The position numbers were made by a program, and so were the translations under genes. From NCBI GenBank assembly GCA_963691655.1, contig OY829328.1:87610400-87674399 (forward strand): a stretch of 64,000 bases of DNA, written 5' to 3'. Below are positions 47,662 to 60,063 of this stretch, piece after piece. How positions within the stretch are numbered: position 1 is the stretch's first letter; each line of letters begins with the position of its first letter. A model generated the notes under the pieces. It did not search any database and was not told the DNA's origin. It worked only from the letters and a program-made list of their open reading frames with translations. This DNA comes from Toxonevra muliebris (lineage: Eukaryota; Arthropoda; Insecta; Diptera; Pallopteridae).

Positions 47662-49480
47662 TCACAAATCTTTTAATCATGTTGTAGGTACATAAATTTA
47701 TATTAAACATTTTCAGCAGTTTTATTGTCTTATTTATGTTTTTCCATTGTCAACGGAAAAGGTTTTAGTGTTATTTTGTATTTGTTATGTTGTATGTAAC
47801 TAATGTTGAGAAACTTTTATGTTTAAAATATTAAAATTTTAATTCCAAACATATTTAAACTTGTGGTGATACATTTTACTTATAAAGACCGAATATTTCG
47901 AAGTCTTGAAGCGCTCTTTGTGCGTTAGTCTCTCTTTTCTCACACATTATTTTGTATTCCCTCTCTCTCTCTCTCTCTCTGATATGACCGGAAGTTGCTG
48001 AAATACATACGCACGCGCATTTACGAGTACATGACATTTATGCGGTGTTGGTGTTTTTACTACTTCTTCTTCTCCATAATATTATAATCATAAGATGATC
48101 ATGTTTTTTTTTAGAGAGCGGGTGCAAAGGCTTTAGCGGGTTGAGGGGGAAAGGAGAACACGCATCTTCGCACTATAATTAGGCGCGCCCAAGCAAAGTT
48201 GTTAGAGCATTTTCCAATACAACAAAAACAACAGCAAATAATCGAGCAAACTTATTTCTTAAGATAAACTTTATATCATATTTAATGCACAAAACAAAAA
48301 AAATTGTATTTGCATACACTCCACCACACCACTTCATTGCTTCGAATGCCTACATACATTTTATTATACTTCGACTACTAGTAACAGTGACGGAGAGTGT
48401 GACTGTAGCGGTGACGCTGATGGTGAGTGAGAGATGAATAAAGTACATGATCATCGGGTAAATGACCTAATTGTACTCTTCTTCCTTCTCTGCCGCATCT
48501 CTGCCGCATTTGACAATGAGCATGAGACAATACATGCCGCCGCTCATGTACCTATGTATGTAGTTAGTATAATCTGAAAGTGAGGCGCGCTCGAGACGCT
48601 CCAGTATGATAGCATTAGGCCTTTGAATCATGATATATTTCTTTTCTCCGGTACAAATTTTTATACAAAACAAAATTTCTTATTTCGTCAACCTTTATGT
48701 ACATATTTCGGTGAGTGATTCTCTTCTTCTTCTTCTTCAGCCATCGACTTTATCGTACTTCAACTGTAGGTGGTTTATCCGTTTGCTGGTTAGTTACTTT
48801 AAAATTTTTTTTTTTTTACTTTTTGTTGTATTGTTTCTTCTGTGTATGGTCGTCGTTGTCGTAAAACAGGTTTTCTTCTTTGTGGTAACATATTCAAAAG
48901 TGTTGCACATACTTACTCTACAACTCTAAGTAAATCTTTTTGATTTTTTTTTTTATGAAATTTTTCGCACCACTACCATTTTTTTCGTTGTCGTTGTAGT
49001 TCCAAGTTGAAACGTTTTCGTTTTAATGACTTTTGTCGTATGCGGTGGATACTTATGTGGAATTTTCGTTATGATTTCCATGGAATTTAGAATATTTCAA
49101 CAATGAGTCATTTTTTTATTTGTTACTATTGTATGAATGTATGTAGTTTTAACTTCACAAATTGATAACAGGTTCGATTTTCAATTAATTTACTAAGCAG
49201 GTTTTTGCTGTATCAAATAATGAGGTTTGTCAATGTTATTTATAGTCACTCACCTGGTTTGAGAGCTTGAACTTGTTTCAGTTTTAGAACAATTCTGTAT
49301 TCTTAATTTCGATATTGGGTTAATGAGATATCAACACTAAAGTCGAGTATTCAAGACTTTATTAAAATTCCGTTCAGATTTTCATTGAATCCATTGCAAA
49401 TTTTTCTAGTATTTTCGGCAAAGTGTTTTTATCAGACTGTTTGATGCCGCACATACCGTAATATAAATTTACTGATTAGT
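47662..49480. other. Non-coding DNA, no gene seen
   Basis: A CT microsatellite lies at about 47962-47982, and CTTCTTCTTCTTCTTC near 48722-48738. No coding exon recognised. Confidence 0.5.
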
Positions 49481-49489
49481 CAACGAGTA

Positions 49490-50230
49490 CCACCTTGATC
49501 AAAAAGTTCCCGGAATTTATTCAGGAAATTATTATTATTCAGGAAAAATACAAGTTTATTCATCTAAATCTATATTGTCCCCTTCAAAGTAATCCCCATC
49601 GACTGCAACACACTTATGCCAGCGCTTGATCCAATCCTCGAAACATTTTTTATATTCGGTTTTCGGTATGTCCAACAGTGCTTCCTGCGATTTTTCCATT
49701 ACTTCCTCTCGGCTGCTGAAACGCGTTCCCCGTAATGGTTTTTTAACTCGATTGAACAGAAAGAAGTCACAGGGAGCCAAATCAGGTGAATTCGGTGGCT
49801 GTTGGATGGTATTTGTTGCAGTTTTCGTCAAAAAATTACGAACAATGATGGCACTGTGCGACGGTGCGTTATCATGGTGCAAAATCCACCAGTTTTCTGT
49901 CCACAATTCTGGTCTGTTTCTCCGAAACATCTCATAACGCCCAAATAATTCTCTCTGATGGTTAATTTGCGGTTATTGACCAAAATTTCTTTTACTTTAT
50001 CAACGTTTTAGTCGGTTTTCGATGTCGATGGTCTGCCACTGCGTTCATCATCTTCGTTTGACTCACGACCACTTTTGAACCGCTCGTGTCACTGGTAAAC
50101 AACCGTTTTCTTTAGAGAATCGTTGCCGAAACATTTTTCCAACATTTCCAACGTTCGCGCACTATTAAATTCGTTTTTTACGCAAAATTTAATACACAGG
50201 ATGCTTTCTTATTTCAGCTCTATCCCGTTC
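49490..50230 (-). pseudogene. mariner element with internal deletion
   Basis: Minus-strand order: ARTLEMLEKCFGNDSLKKTV, then HERFKSGRESNEDDERSGRP and NVDKVKEILVNNRKLTIRE (50175-49950). After a deletion follows WILHHDNAPSHSA with PPNSPDLAPCDFFLFNRVKK, spaced so that 34 residues separate the two aspartates (mariner D34D). The C-terminus ends CFEDWIKRWHKC...DYFEGDNIDLDE with the stop near 49557. The first catalytic aspartate region is deleted. A terminal-repeat-like CAAAAAGTTCCCGGAATTT sits at 49500-49518. The other end is not recognised. Confidence 0.8.
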
Positions 50231-53200
50231 ATCGCATTCCCTCAATAACGTTGCATATAGATATTTTACCAAATTATCCTATTTGCCTCGACAGGATGAT
50301 AAACCGAGAGCTTGAAAACTTCAATTAAATCCTTAGATGCTCTTGGTAGCATGGTTGCAAAAATCGATTGCCAAAAAAACTTCTGAGTGGAAGTAGAGAT
50401 CTTTCAATATGTGCACGCTCAGCAAGTCCCTTGCATTGAATTTTGAGTTGGGTTGAGTTTGTTATTTGCTTTCCTGGCTCTTCAGCTCCGGTCCGCAAAT
50501 GCAAAGACAAACTTAGAAACAGGAGACTTTTGCTCTTCAAGTGTCGTTGCAAAAATCGATCCATTAAGACATAAAATTTCTCGACGCAGATGCATTTTTT
50601 TGTGATATTTTTAGTAGACTATAAAAACTAAATATAAGGGTTAATTTTCAAAGTCTTGACTACTGTTCATGTTTAATTTCACGTATTTAGTCATTAAAAC
50701 ACCAGTGTATATAGAGATGGGCAAGTCAGACGGCCTTTTCCGAATCCACCACGATTCCTCATCAGTGATCTTAGTGATAGTTCTTGATCTTTCAACATCC
50801 TATATAGGCTACTAATATTTTGAAATCGCAACCCAGAATTATAGCTTTTGATTTCAAATATCTTCACATTTTTATCCTTTTTGCTGAAAATAAAATATCC
50901 TTTAATCACATTTGAAGTTGATAGCATTAGCCATACCTAAATTATTGTCATTTGACAGTCTGTGCTGTCTATTTATCACTTACAATACAATACAATATCG
51001 TATTACTATACGATAAGTATAAATTTATTCAAAACTTACCATAATATCGCGAATAAATAAATTAACATTCGTTAACCCAAGCAAATCCGATGCAGGAACA
51101 CAAATAAATTTGTAGTATGTTTGTTTCTAATAAAATTGCCATAACTTTCATTGACATCGTATTACGCGTTGATATTTTTCAATTTATACAGATTCACCGA
51201 AAATTGCAATGCACAAAACTCATACGAAAAATAAACACAAACACAAAAAATTAATACGAAATTTATGTTATGATTTAATTAAAATATCGCATGCACTAGA
51301 AAAGACAAAAAAAAAAAACGAAAGAAAATCAGTACAATTTCGGTCTCTCTCACTCGATCGGTAGCGAAACAACACTTCTTGTGAGAGTGCCTGTCGCGAC
51401 AATGATCAATTGTGCACGTGTGAGTGGACATGTGTGTGTGTATGCGAGCTAGAATAAAAATCAAAACACAAAAAGAAGAAAATCGCTACAGACGGCGACC
51501 ACCGAAGAAGATGCTAAAATAAAAGCAACAAAACATACAGAATTGCATTTATTGTTGTTGTTGTTGCTGCGGTGCAATTTTACAAAAACACTCGCCAACA
51601 CACAAACACAGCTGCACATATGCTCGCTTGCTATCCATACGCTAATTAAAATCGATAAATTCAATATAAAAAAAGCATAAAATAAATGTGTGCAAGCGAG
51701 ATGGTGATATGCATGTATATGGAAAATGCAACAACAAAATGCACACAGTTGGAAATACGCTATATTAGAGAGGCAGAGAGCATTTAATTATTTACGCTCT
51801 TCGTAAATTAGTTTCTTTCTTTCTCTCTTGACACCAGCGGCATAAATTCGACAGTTGACTCCACAAAATTAGAGACAAAACCGAAACGAATTAAAAACGT
51901 GAAACGTACGTACAAAAACACAAAAAGATGTAAATCAGAAAGAAGAAGAATTGGTAAAAGTAGCATAGAGTTGAATGAAATTTGTACGTTTCAAGCGTAT
52001 CTTATGGATTTATTTTCGTTTGTTTTATGTACGCATATGTGTTGAATGTAGCAACAGCAAATGAGTAAATAATTATAAAAAATCATTTTAAAAAACGCGC
52101 ACAAATGTCTCTAAGTGCATACATTATCGCTAGGAATTAATGCAAATACCTTTTAACACTGTATTTCCTGCAAATTCATTTAAGCACTTATTTAAATTCT
52201 GCTTGCTATATGAACAGTGATTTTTCGTTATACTAGTTTAAAAATATCGCCTTTTCGTTGTTGTCGTTTTTTTTGTTTGCTTGTTTGTTACACATAACCT
52301 AGAATTTCAGTTGTACATTTAGTTGTATTTTTCGCGCCGCGCCGCCAATTTGCCCGTTTGCATATTTATTTATATTTTACACATAGTAATTTCAGTATCA
52401 GTACATTGAAAACAACCACCGACGCCTTGCTTCACTCACGTCGTTGTCGTAAATTTCGGCAGAAAACCAAAAAAGAAAACAAACGTACACAAAACTCATC
52501 ACAAAATAAACGAAAACGTATGAAAATTTAACGCGCTTCCGTCCTTCATGCACCTTCAGATATATTTTTTCATCTACTAAATGTTAAATTGTATGGTGAG
52601 GTGTTGTATTCTACCCTCACATGCTCTCTACACTCTTTCGTTCTTCTTGCACACCCCTCTCACACAAACACACACAACCCATTCATTCTCTTTCATAAAC
52701 TACTACACTACTCTGGCACGGCGTATGCTCACGGAAGTGTGAGTGAGATGGCCAATGCTTTTCTTATCTTTTGTTTGCTTATTCCGTTTGGTTCCTCATA
52801 TTCGTGTTGCGTTTGTTTATGCTTGCATTCTCTTTTGAATGGGTGCATGTGTGTGTGCATGTGTGTTTTTAAAAAACTTGTTTTTGTGTTATCTGCTTTC
52901 TTTTTCATTTTTATCATTAGTTTTTGCTGTGTATTAATTTTCGTCTGTTTAAGTTTGAACTACGCAGGGCTTTAAAATTATGCATTAATGCTACTGAAAT
53001 TCATTTAAATAATACTTTTTTCAGTCGTTGTGATTTGCACTGTAGTTCGCCTACTTTGCTGAAATAGTACGAAAATAGGCAAAAAAGTATGAAATAATAG
53101 AGTGGCTGTGGCATGAATGCCTAATGCATACCGCTGTTAGGCTAACACCATCAACGGAGAAACTTTAGATAGGATCAAGAGTATTGCGATGCTACTGAAG

Positions 53201-53440
53201 CAAAACAAAGCCATTCTGCAATCCGTGGCGTCGCGAGCAGCTAAGCAGCCAAAAGGCGTGAGTTCGAAGATATCGGCGATGGCAGGAATGAAACCCGAAC
53301 ATTTCTTGATCAAATTAGAGTGGCTCTGGCCCAGCTTTGTCCTTCAGTTCTTCACTTTACGCAAAATCCTGAAAGGAACCCGGGAAAAACAGATTGGAGA
53401 TAGTCTGCATAGCATTCTCATACTAGAAAAAAAATCTCGT
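50231..53440. other. Non-coding DNA, no gene seen
   Basis: The ORFs at 50325-50564 (minus) and 53189-53443 (+) have unbiased composition but no family I recognise. GTTGTTGTTGTTGCTG lies near 51553-51570. The 53189 ORF directly precedes the Fancm upstream region and may be transposon residue. Confidence 0.45.
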
Positions 53441-53544
53441 TGAGTGAATCTATCGTCATTATTCGGGAATCAATCTTCTAAGGGTTTTCACTAGAAAAAA
53501 CCAATCATTCGATCGTTAAAATAATTCTTACTAATTCAAATTAA

Positions 53545-53830
53545 TGAATAAATGAAAAAAATCGTTCGATCATCGAATAAATGAGTGAACGAAAATAATC
53601 TTTCCACAGTGAAAATCATTCGATAATCAAAATCACTCGATAGTTTTTATCGCTACTAATTAATTAGTTCCAATAAATGAATGAATGTATACCAATAAAA
53701 GAATGAATGAAAAAAATCGTTCGATAGTCGAATAAATGAATGAATGAAAAAAATCATCCAATAGTCAAATCATTCAGTTACTAACTATCAATAAATGAAA
53801 TCACTCGATAGCTTCCATCACTGTTAGTAA
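53545..53830. repeat. Diverged tandem duplication (about 150 bp) with TCGATAGT motifs
   Basis: A block starting ATGAAAAAAATCGTTCGATC at about 53553 recurs as ATGAAAAAAATCGTTCGATA at about 53709. Each copy carries AATAAATGAATGAATG and ATCACTCGATAG motifs. It lies just upstream of the DRE-like boxes and the Fancm start. Confidence 0.55.
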
Positions 53831-53857
53831 TGGACACCATTCGATAGTGACCAAAAC

Positions 53858-53901
53858 TATCGATTGTAATGGGAAAATTTAAACTATCAATACTATCGAT
53901 A
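53858..53901. promoter_or_regulatory. DRE-type boxes upstream of Fancm
   Basis: TATCGATA, the exact DNA-replication-related element recognised by DREF in flies, lies at 53894-53901, about 370 bp upstream of the Fancm start codon. A 7/8 version TATCGATT lies at 53858-53865. DRE-driven promoters are typical of replication and repair genes in Drosophila, which fits the neighbour. Function is inferred. Confidence 0.5.
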
Positions 53902-54272
53902 GGACCAGCAAGCAAACGAGAATTCTTTCGTTCGTTTACTTAGTGTAAAACATGAAGTCAACTCAGTTTGCATTTTCGAAAAGTTTAATATGGAGAAACT
54001 GAACTTATATTTTGTAAGGAAAACCGCGACCAAACCAAATTTTAAATTTGTTTTGAAGAATAATTTTGTTTCATTGTAACTTTAATTGCAACCATTCTGA
54101 AGAGCATTATAAATAAAACGAACAGAGCTGCAGGAATATATATGGAGCAGCTGTTTGCTTCTAATCATCTTTAGGCGGGTATTAGATTAGATTCAATTGC
54201 AATTGCTTGTTATTAGTAGATATTTTCTTTTATATGTGAACTAAATGAATTATAACTGCAACAACATTAACA

Positions 54273-57200
54273 ATGAGCAACAGTAGTACTAACAACAACA
54301 ATGCTGAATATGATGAATGGAACGATATTGATTTTGATGATCCCGAATTGCAGAAACTGCTTGATGAACCGCTCCAACCACAGGATAACTCACGTTTACG
54401 CTCCAACGAACAACATATAGGCTTTGATAGTAATGTGGGAGATAGTTGGATCTATCCAAATAATTTGCCTTGCCGTATGTATCAATTGAGCATAGTAAAA
54501 GCGGCGCTCTATCGAAATACGCTGGTCGTATTGCCAACGGGACTCGGAAAGACTTTCATTGCTGCAGTGGTAATGTATAATATATATCGCTGGTATCCCA
54601 CAAGCAAAGTGATATTCATGGCACCTACACGCCCATTGGTAGCACAACAAATTGAAGCATGCCAACGCATTATGCCGTTTCCTTCTTCGGATACTGTAGA
54701 GCTCACGGGTAAGCTACAACGGCACGTGCGTGCAGAGCTATGGCGCACAAAGCGTGTGTTCTTTGCGACACCACAAGTTGTGCAATCAGATATTGGGGCC
54801 GATGGTGTGGTAGAAGAAAGCACAACAACAGCAAAATCAGAGAAGCTAAATTTTCCATTTGCCCATGTCAAGTTAATAGTGGTGGATGAAGCGCATAAAG
54901 CTAAAGGGCGTTACGCGTATGCTGAAGTGGCGCAAGCTATTCATCAGCGTAACCATTACTTTCGTGTGCTGGCATTGTCAGCAACACCCGGGCGTACAAT
55001 GGAAGATGTGGCTGAGGTAGTGCGTAATTTGTTCATCTCACATTTGGAAGTGCGTTGGGAAAGTTCGATTGATGTCATGCCCTATGTTTATAAGCGTACA
55101 ATGAAAACGGTGGTGGTGCCGCTGGGTGATGAAATTAAGTCGTTTCGTGAGGAGCTCATAGAAATTATTGATCCTTATCTACGTCAGCTAATCGATGCAG
55201 AAGTGTTGAGCGGTTCTCTGTCAAACATTAGTCGAAATTTTTTACTTTTCGAGCAGAAACGTTTTCGTGAACGCAGCCAGCAACAGCGCCACCCACAGCA
55301 GTCCGCGATATCGAGTAATTTTTCTATTTGCATCAGTTTATATCATGCAGTCGAGTTGCTTGAGCGGCATGGCATGCGTGTTTTTCTGCAGAATTTCGAG
55401 GAAGATGACGAGGGGCGCGCCAAATTCGTAGTTAATATGGATGCGAGGTTAAGAGATTTGCTAGAACGTGTTCGCACATCGGTGGGGCCCAATCCATTCG
55501 ATGTCTCAGTACATACCATGACGAATGGCAAAATTGCTGAGGTGCCGAAAGATTTGGATTTCGGTCATCCCAAGTTTGAGCATGCCCGCAGTGTGTTGCT
55601 CAAACATTTTGAGGTAAGCTGCGAGATTTGAGTTTCTTTTGAAATTTCTAATGTGACGTGTTTTTTTTAGGAGCATCCAGAATCGCGTGCTATTGTCTTT
55701 TGTGAATATCGTGAATCGGTGATGCTGATTTATCGTTTATTGCTGCAACATTCGCCGCTATTGAAACCGCGATGTTTTGTTGGTATGTTTTTAGTCCAAA
55801 CGCAATAGATTTTAAGATTTTTAAGTCCAGTGATTTGGGAATATCATGTCCACCTCCTTTAGCTATCTAATCTAACTTGGCATTTACCCCATATGTTAAA
55901 CACTCGAAATTATCTATAATGTCGACATTATTACGTTGTTAGTTAAGGTATACAAAAAACTAATTAGTTTCTCTTTGTATTAGGTCAAGGTGGCACTACC
56001 GGCTCGCTGCGTGCCCTCACCCAGAAGCAGCAAATCCAAATAATGTCAGACTTTCGTTCGGGAAAAAGTAATATCCTTATTGCTACATCAATTGGCGAAG
56101 AGGGAATCGATGTCGGTGAAGTTGATATGATTGTATGTTTTGATATTAGCACCTCCAATCCGACACGTTTCATACAACGCATTGGACGAACAGGCCGCCA
56201 GAAACAGGGCAATGTTGTAATGCTTGTGACCGAAGGTCGTGAGCAGCAATTGCTCCAAGATGTACTTGCGCATAAAGATAATACTAATAAAAAGCTGCTA
56301 CGTTCCAGTGTAGTGCAAACAGCACTTTATAAACATGCACCACGCTTGGTGCCCACCGAATTTAATCCACAATGTGTGCAAACATTTGTAAAGCCACCGC
56401 CAGAGGAGCCAAAGAAAGAGACTAAGAAAAAAGACAGTAAAAAGGAAAGTAAAAGAGAAAGCAAGAAATCAATAGAAAAAACTAAGAACCCAATTGTGTC
56501 ATCCAGTCAAGATTTGCGTAATTTCTTTAAGAAATTACCCACTTTAGACGGTCAATCTCGGTCTCATGTAGTTGAAACAAGGCCAAGCTCAACAGCCACA
56601 CAAGCACCAGGTTTGGAAACTCAGCTAAATACTGAAAATAAAATGAAAGAGTTTTTCAAAGATTTGGATGTCAATAAGTTAGCTCCAACAAATACGCAAC
56701 TGTTGGCAACACAAACGGATGATAAAGTGAGCCCATCAGCAGCAGGAGCTCATGCTCATATGAAAAGCTCTGCAGCTCATTCTGAAATGAAAGGCTCAGC
56801 AACAATACATGCTCAAGTGAGTGAATCATCAGCAACACTCACTGGAACGAGACACACACCTGTAGCATTAACTTCCCCCTCCTCCCCAGTAGCTGAAGTA
56901 AATGTATCGCATGCTAAAATAGACCCACGACGTGTGCGTAAGATTAACAGGTTTTTGAAAAATCCCACCTTGCGTCCCTCAGAATCACTGCCACCCAATG
57001 ATATTCCTTCGCTGCTAAAATCGAAAAAACTAAGCAAAGCTTCGAAATTTCTTCTGCTGAAATTGCAACCAGATTTTGTGCGTCAAACATATGAACAAAT
57101 GAATATTTTGAGAGCCCTAGAGATGGAAATAGATACCAGTAACTCGAAGGAAGAACAGGAAATACGTGAATTGTATGAAGTTATTGAGACGCTTTTTGAA

Positions 57201-59742
57201 GGAAAAATGGCCTTAGAAACTTTTCTGCAAAATGTGGAAAAAGAAGAAAAATTTAAAATGAAAAGTCAAAGCCAAAGCGAAAGAATTGAATTAAGCGTTG
57301 ACGACGATAATGATTTTGAAAACTTGAGTGTCCTGAGCGATGAAGATGATATCTTTGAAGCTTCAGCTGATCGTATATTTGCTGGTTTAAATGAGCAGGG
57401 AATTTGTTGTGATAATTTTGATTATGTGCAAGAGGAGCTGAAGAAAACGCAACGCTATCAAATGTTTATGACAAAGCAGACAAGTGAACCGTCACCGCCA
57501 GCACTAGCTGACGCAGTGGCAGAATCATTGGTTTATGATACTATGTTGCTCGAAGATGAATCGACTACCACAATGGGTAGCACTAATTTAACCACCAATG
57601 AAAATAATTCACTGCTTGCTGATGCAAAATATGCTAGTCAATGGAATGAGTTTGTACGGCATGATTTCAAAAATAAATCCACACCTGTGCAAAATGGGGG
57701 AACATTAGCTAAAGCTTTCAAGCGTCAACAGGAAAAGAAAAAAAGCAGCTCTACTTGGATGCAGCGTTTAGAAGAAAGTAACGAGGGAATGCTAAGTCTA
57801 AGTGAAAATTGTGGCAATGTAGTATTTCAGGAAGCTGAAGCTGCTGCAAATTTAAGTAATTCTAAGTTAGGAAGTAATGAGCCTAAAACTGAAGACACTA
57901 TCCCGCTCTTATCGCATAGTACCTCTTCAAAATTAGATGAGACATCCACACAACGAAGTGGAAATTTAAATAAATCTAAAGAAGAAGTAAATGATGCAAA
58001 TGAGATTAAAACTAATGACAGCACATCCAGTGAATTGTCATTGTATACTGAATTAACTAAAAAACTAACTGAGAGTCCTCCAAAAGCAATAAAAACTCCA
58101 CCACAACCACTACCACAAACAAGTAATGTAATCGCCAAAGAGGCAGCAATTTCAACAGAGCAACTCTTGAGTGAGCTAAATATCGATATGGATGCATTTA
58201 TGGAACCATTCCCCGAAGAATTATCATGCACCACTGAAGCTGCAACAATGCAAAATGAAGCTACTTCAATACATCGTCTTAGCCCTAGTTTGAGGGAAGC
58301 TTTTATGGAACCTTTTAGTGAGGAAATAATATGCGATTCAGAAGCTACAGCAAATTGTGAAACAGTTTCTGCATTAGCAGCTCTAAACTGTACACTTAAA
58401 TCAAAACGTCTTGCTGAGCTGCTCACAACTACAGCAACAGCTTCTACAAAAATTGAGCCAATTTTAACAAAAACCAGCTCAAACTTTACTCTGAAAGATA
58501 ATCCTGAGAAGTTTGCATCCGCAGCAGAAGCAACTTCTATAAAAACAAAAACTGTACCAATTTACACAACACAGCCCAGTCCTAGTTTGCTAGAAAATGT
58601 TGATTATAATAATCTATCGGCATCAACATCATTGGACACCAAAGTACAGGAAAAAACTAATAATTTGATAGTAGAAAAAACCATGAAAGTGCTAGCAGCC
58701 CCTGTAAAAACTAAGCTTAGTTTGGCTGCAAAATTAGCTACTAAATCTGTAAAGGATAATATATTACGTACACCACCTAAAACACTCAGTAATAAATCAC
58801 CTCAAGGAGCAGTTAAAAAATCACCCAGTGTTTTTGATATGTATTTGAATAATATGCGTGGACGCAGTAGAATAGTAAGATCTCAACTCACAAATTCAAC
58901 TAGTAATACGACACCAGATGCCAATAGTAATGCCGATGATAGTGACATTCTGTGGGTAAAACGTAAGACTAGCAAACGAAAATTAATCAATTCTAGTGAT
59001 GAGTCCGATATTGAGCAAAATAAAACTTTGATAGCAAGTGATAATCATGAAACCAGTATTACAGCTTGTGAGCAGATTGCAGCGACGCCACATCACCGGG
59101 TATGTGTTTTTTTTTTTTTTGTGTTAGCTAAACTTAAATTAAAATCTTTATTTATTTTAATCAATTATTTCATCTTCTTACAGAAACGTAAAAAGCGTAA
59201 ATTTTTCAATGCATTCATTGAACAAGAAGCTGCTGTCAGTGGCTCTGAAAATAGCGAAGATGAAGCCGAAGAAAGTTTTGGTTGTTATCTAAAAGATTCT
59301 GTGATAGTATCCAGTGGTGAATCTGATGAAAATGATGACGTTTCAGCAACGCAAATGCAAGGAGTTTACTTGAAATCGCTGAAGTAAGTTTGCCGAAACT
59401 TTTCTAGCAAAGCAATTATGAATTTACCCTCTTTTCTTTTTTTCACATATCAGAAGTCCACATTCGCTTCGTGGTGCCTTTAAAATACCTCCCCCTCGTA
59501 TTTACAATGATCATGCGCACATCTACTCACAACCTGCACCGTTAGAACATTCTCAATATGTACACGATTCGTTTATAGATGAAGAAGAAGAGCCACAAAG
59601 TGAAATTTCAATGTGCCCGCTGGAACGTGCTGAGAAAATATTGAAAGAGCGTCGACGAGCCAAACGACAATTTGCTAAAATTGGCCAAGTAAATAGTCGT
59701 AGAAAGCGGATAGCTGTTGATAGTTCTGATGATGAAAAATAG
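54273..59742 (+). CDS. Fancm: FANCM/Mph1-family DEAH DNA translocase, five exons
   Basis: Joined exons 54273-55613, 55671-55782, 55984-59099, 59184-59383 and 59454-59742 (GT-AG introns of 57, 201, 84 and 70 bp) give 1685 residues. The start is the first ATG after an in-frame TGA (54246-54248). Helicase motifs: PTGLGKT (88-94), DEAH in VVDEAHKAKG (205-208), SATPG (236-240), motif V IATSIGEEGIDV (517-528) and motif VI QRIGRTGR (549-556). The family remodels stalled replication forks and anchors the Fanconi core complex. After about 600 the chain is low-complexity, acidic and Ser/Thr rich. No ERCC4-type nuclease or helix-hairpin-helix domain is visible, unlike vertebrate FANCM. The C-terminus ends in a basic RRRAKRQF segment and DSSDDEK. 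Single-copy, intact in all exons. Confidence 0.93.
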
Positions 59743-59828
59743 TTTTATTTCTTATTAAATGTATGAATTAAAAAATTAATGCTTTTTGATTTATTTACTT
59801 ATAGGTTTTCGTTTGCAATAAGTTTTCC

Positions 59829-59834
59829 AATAAA
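59829..59834 (+). terminator. Polyadenylation signal for Fancm
   Basis: AATAAA lies 87 bp past the Fancm stop codon, before an A-rich stretch. Confidence 0.5.
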
Positions 59835-59981
59835 AAGAAAAAGTATTCGCAATATCATGAAGAATATTTTGATAAAAAAAAATGTGGATTCTGAAAATGA
59901 AAAGTAAAAAGAAATAAAAAGAAAAAACGCAAAAGATTCATTACAGGTATGCAAATAAATTTCTTTAACATTATGCTTTGG

Positions 59982-59987
59982 TTTATT
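59982..59987 (-). terminator. Polyadenylation signal for the tetraspanin gene
   Basis: TTTATT on the + strand is AATAAA on the minus strand, 77 bp beyond the tetraspanin stop. The two convergent 3' ends therefore lie within about 150 bp of each other. Confidence 0.5.
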
Positions 59988-60063
59988 TTACAATATATTA
60001 AAAATTAGTAAATGAAAACAAAAGATAAAAAATGCACATCAAAAGTGTATATTTAAAAAAAAC

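Noticed and set aside
53189..53443. 84-codon ORF upstream of Fancm as an upstream exon
   Set aside because: No donor site in frame, no similarity to FANCM N-termini, and Fancm has its own start after an in-frame stop at 54246.
57827..58426. 199-codon minus-strand ORF
   Set aside because: It is antisense to the third Fancm exon, with composition mirroring the Ser/Thr/Glu-rich sense protein.
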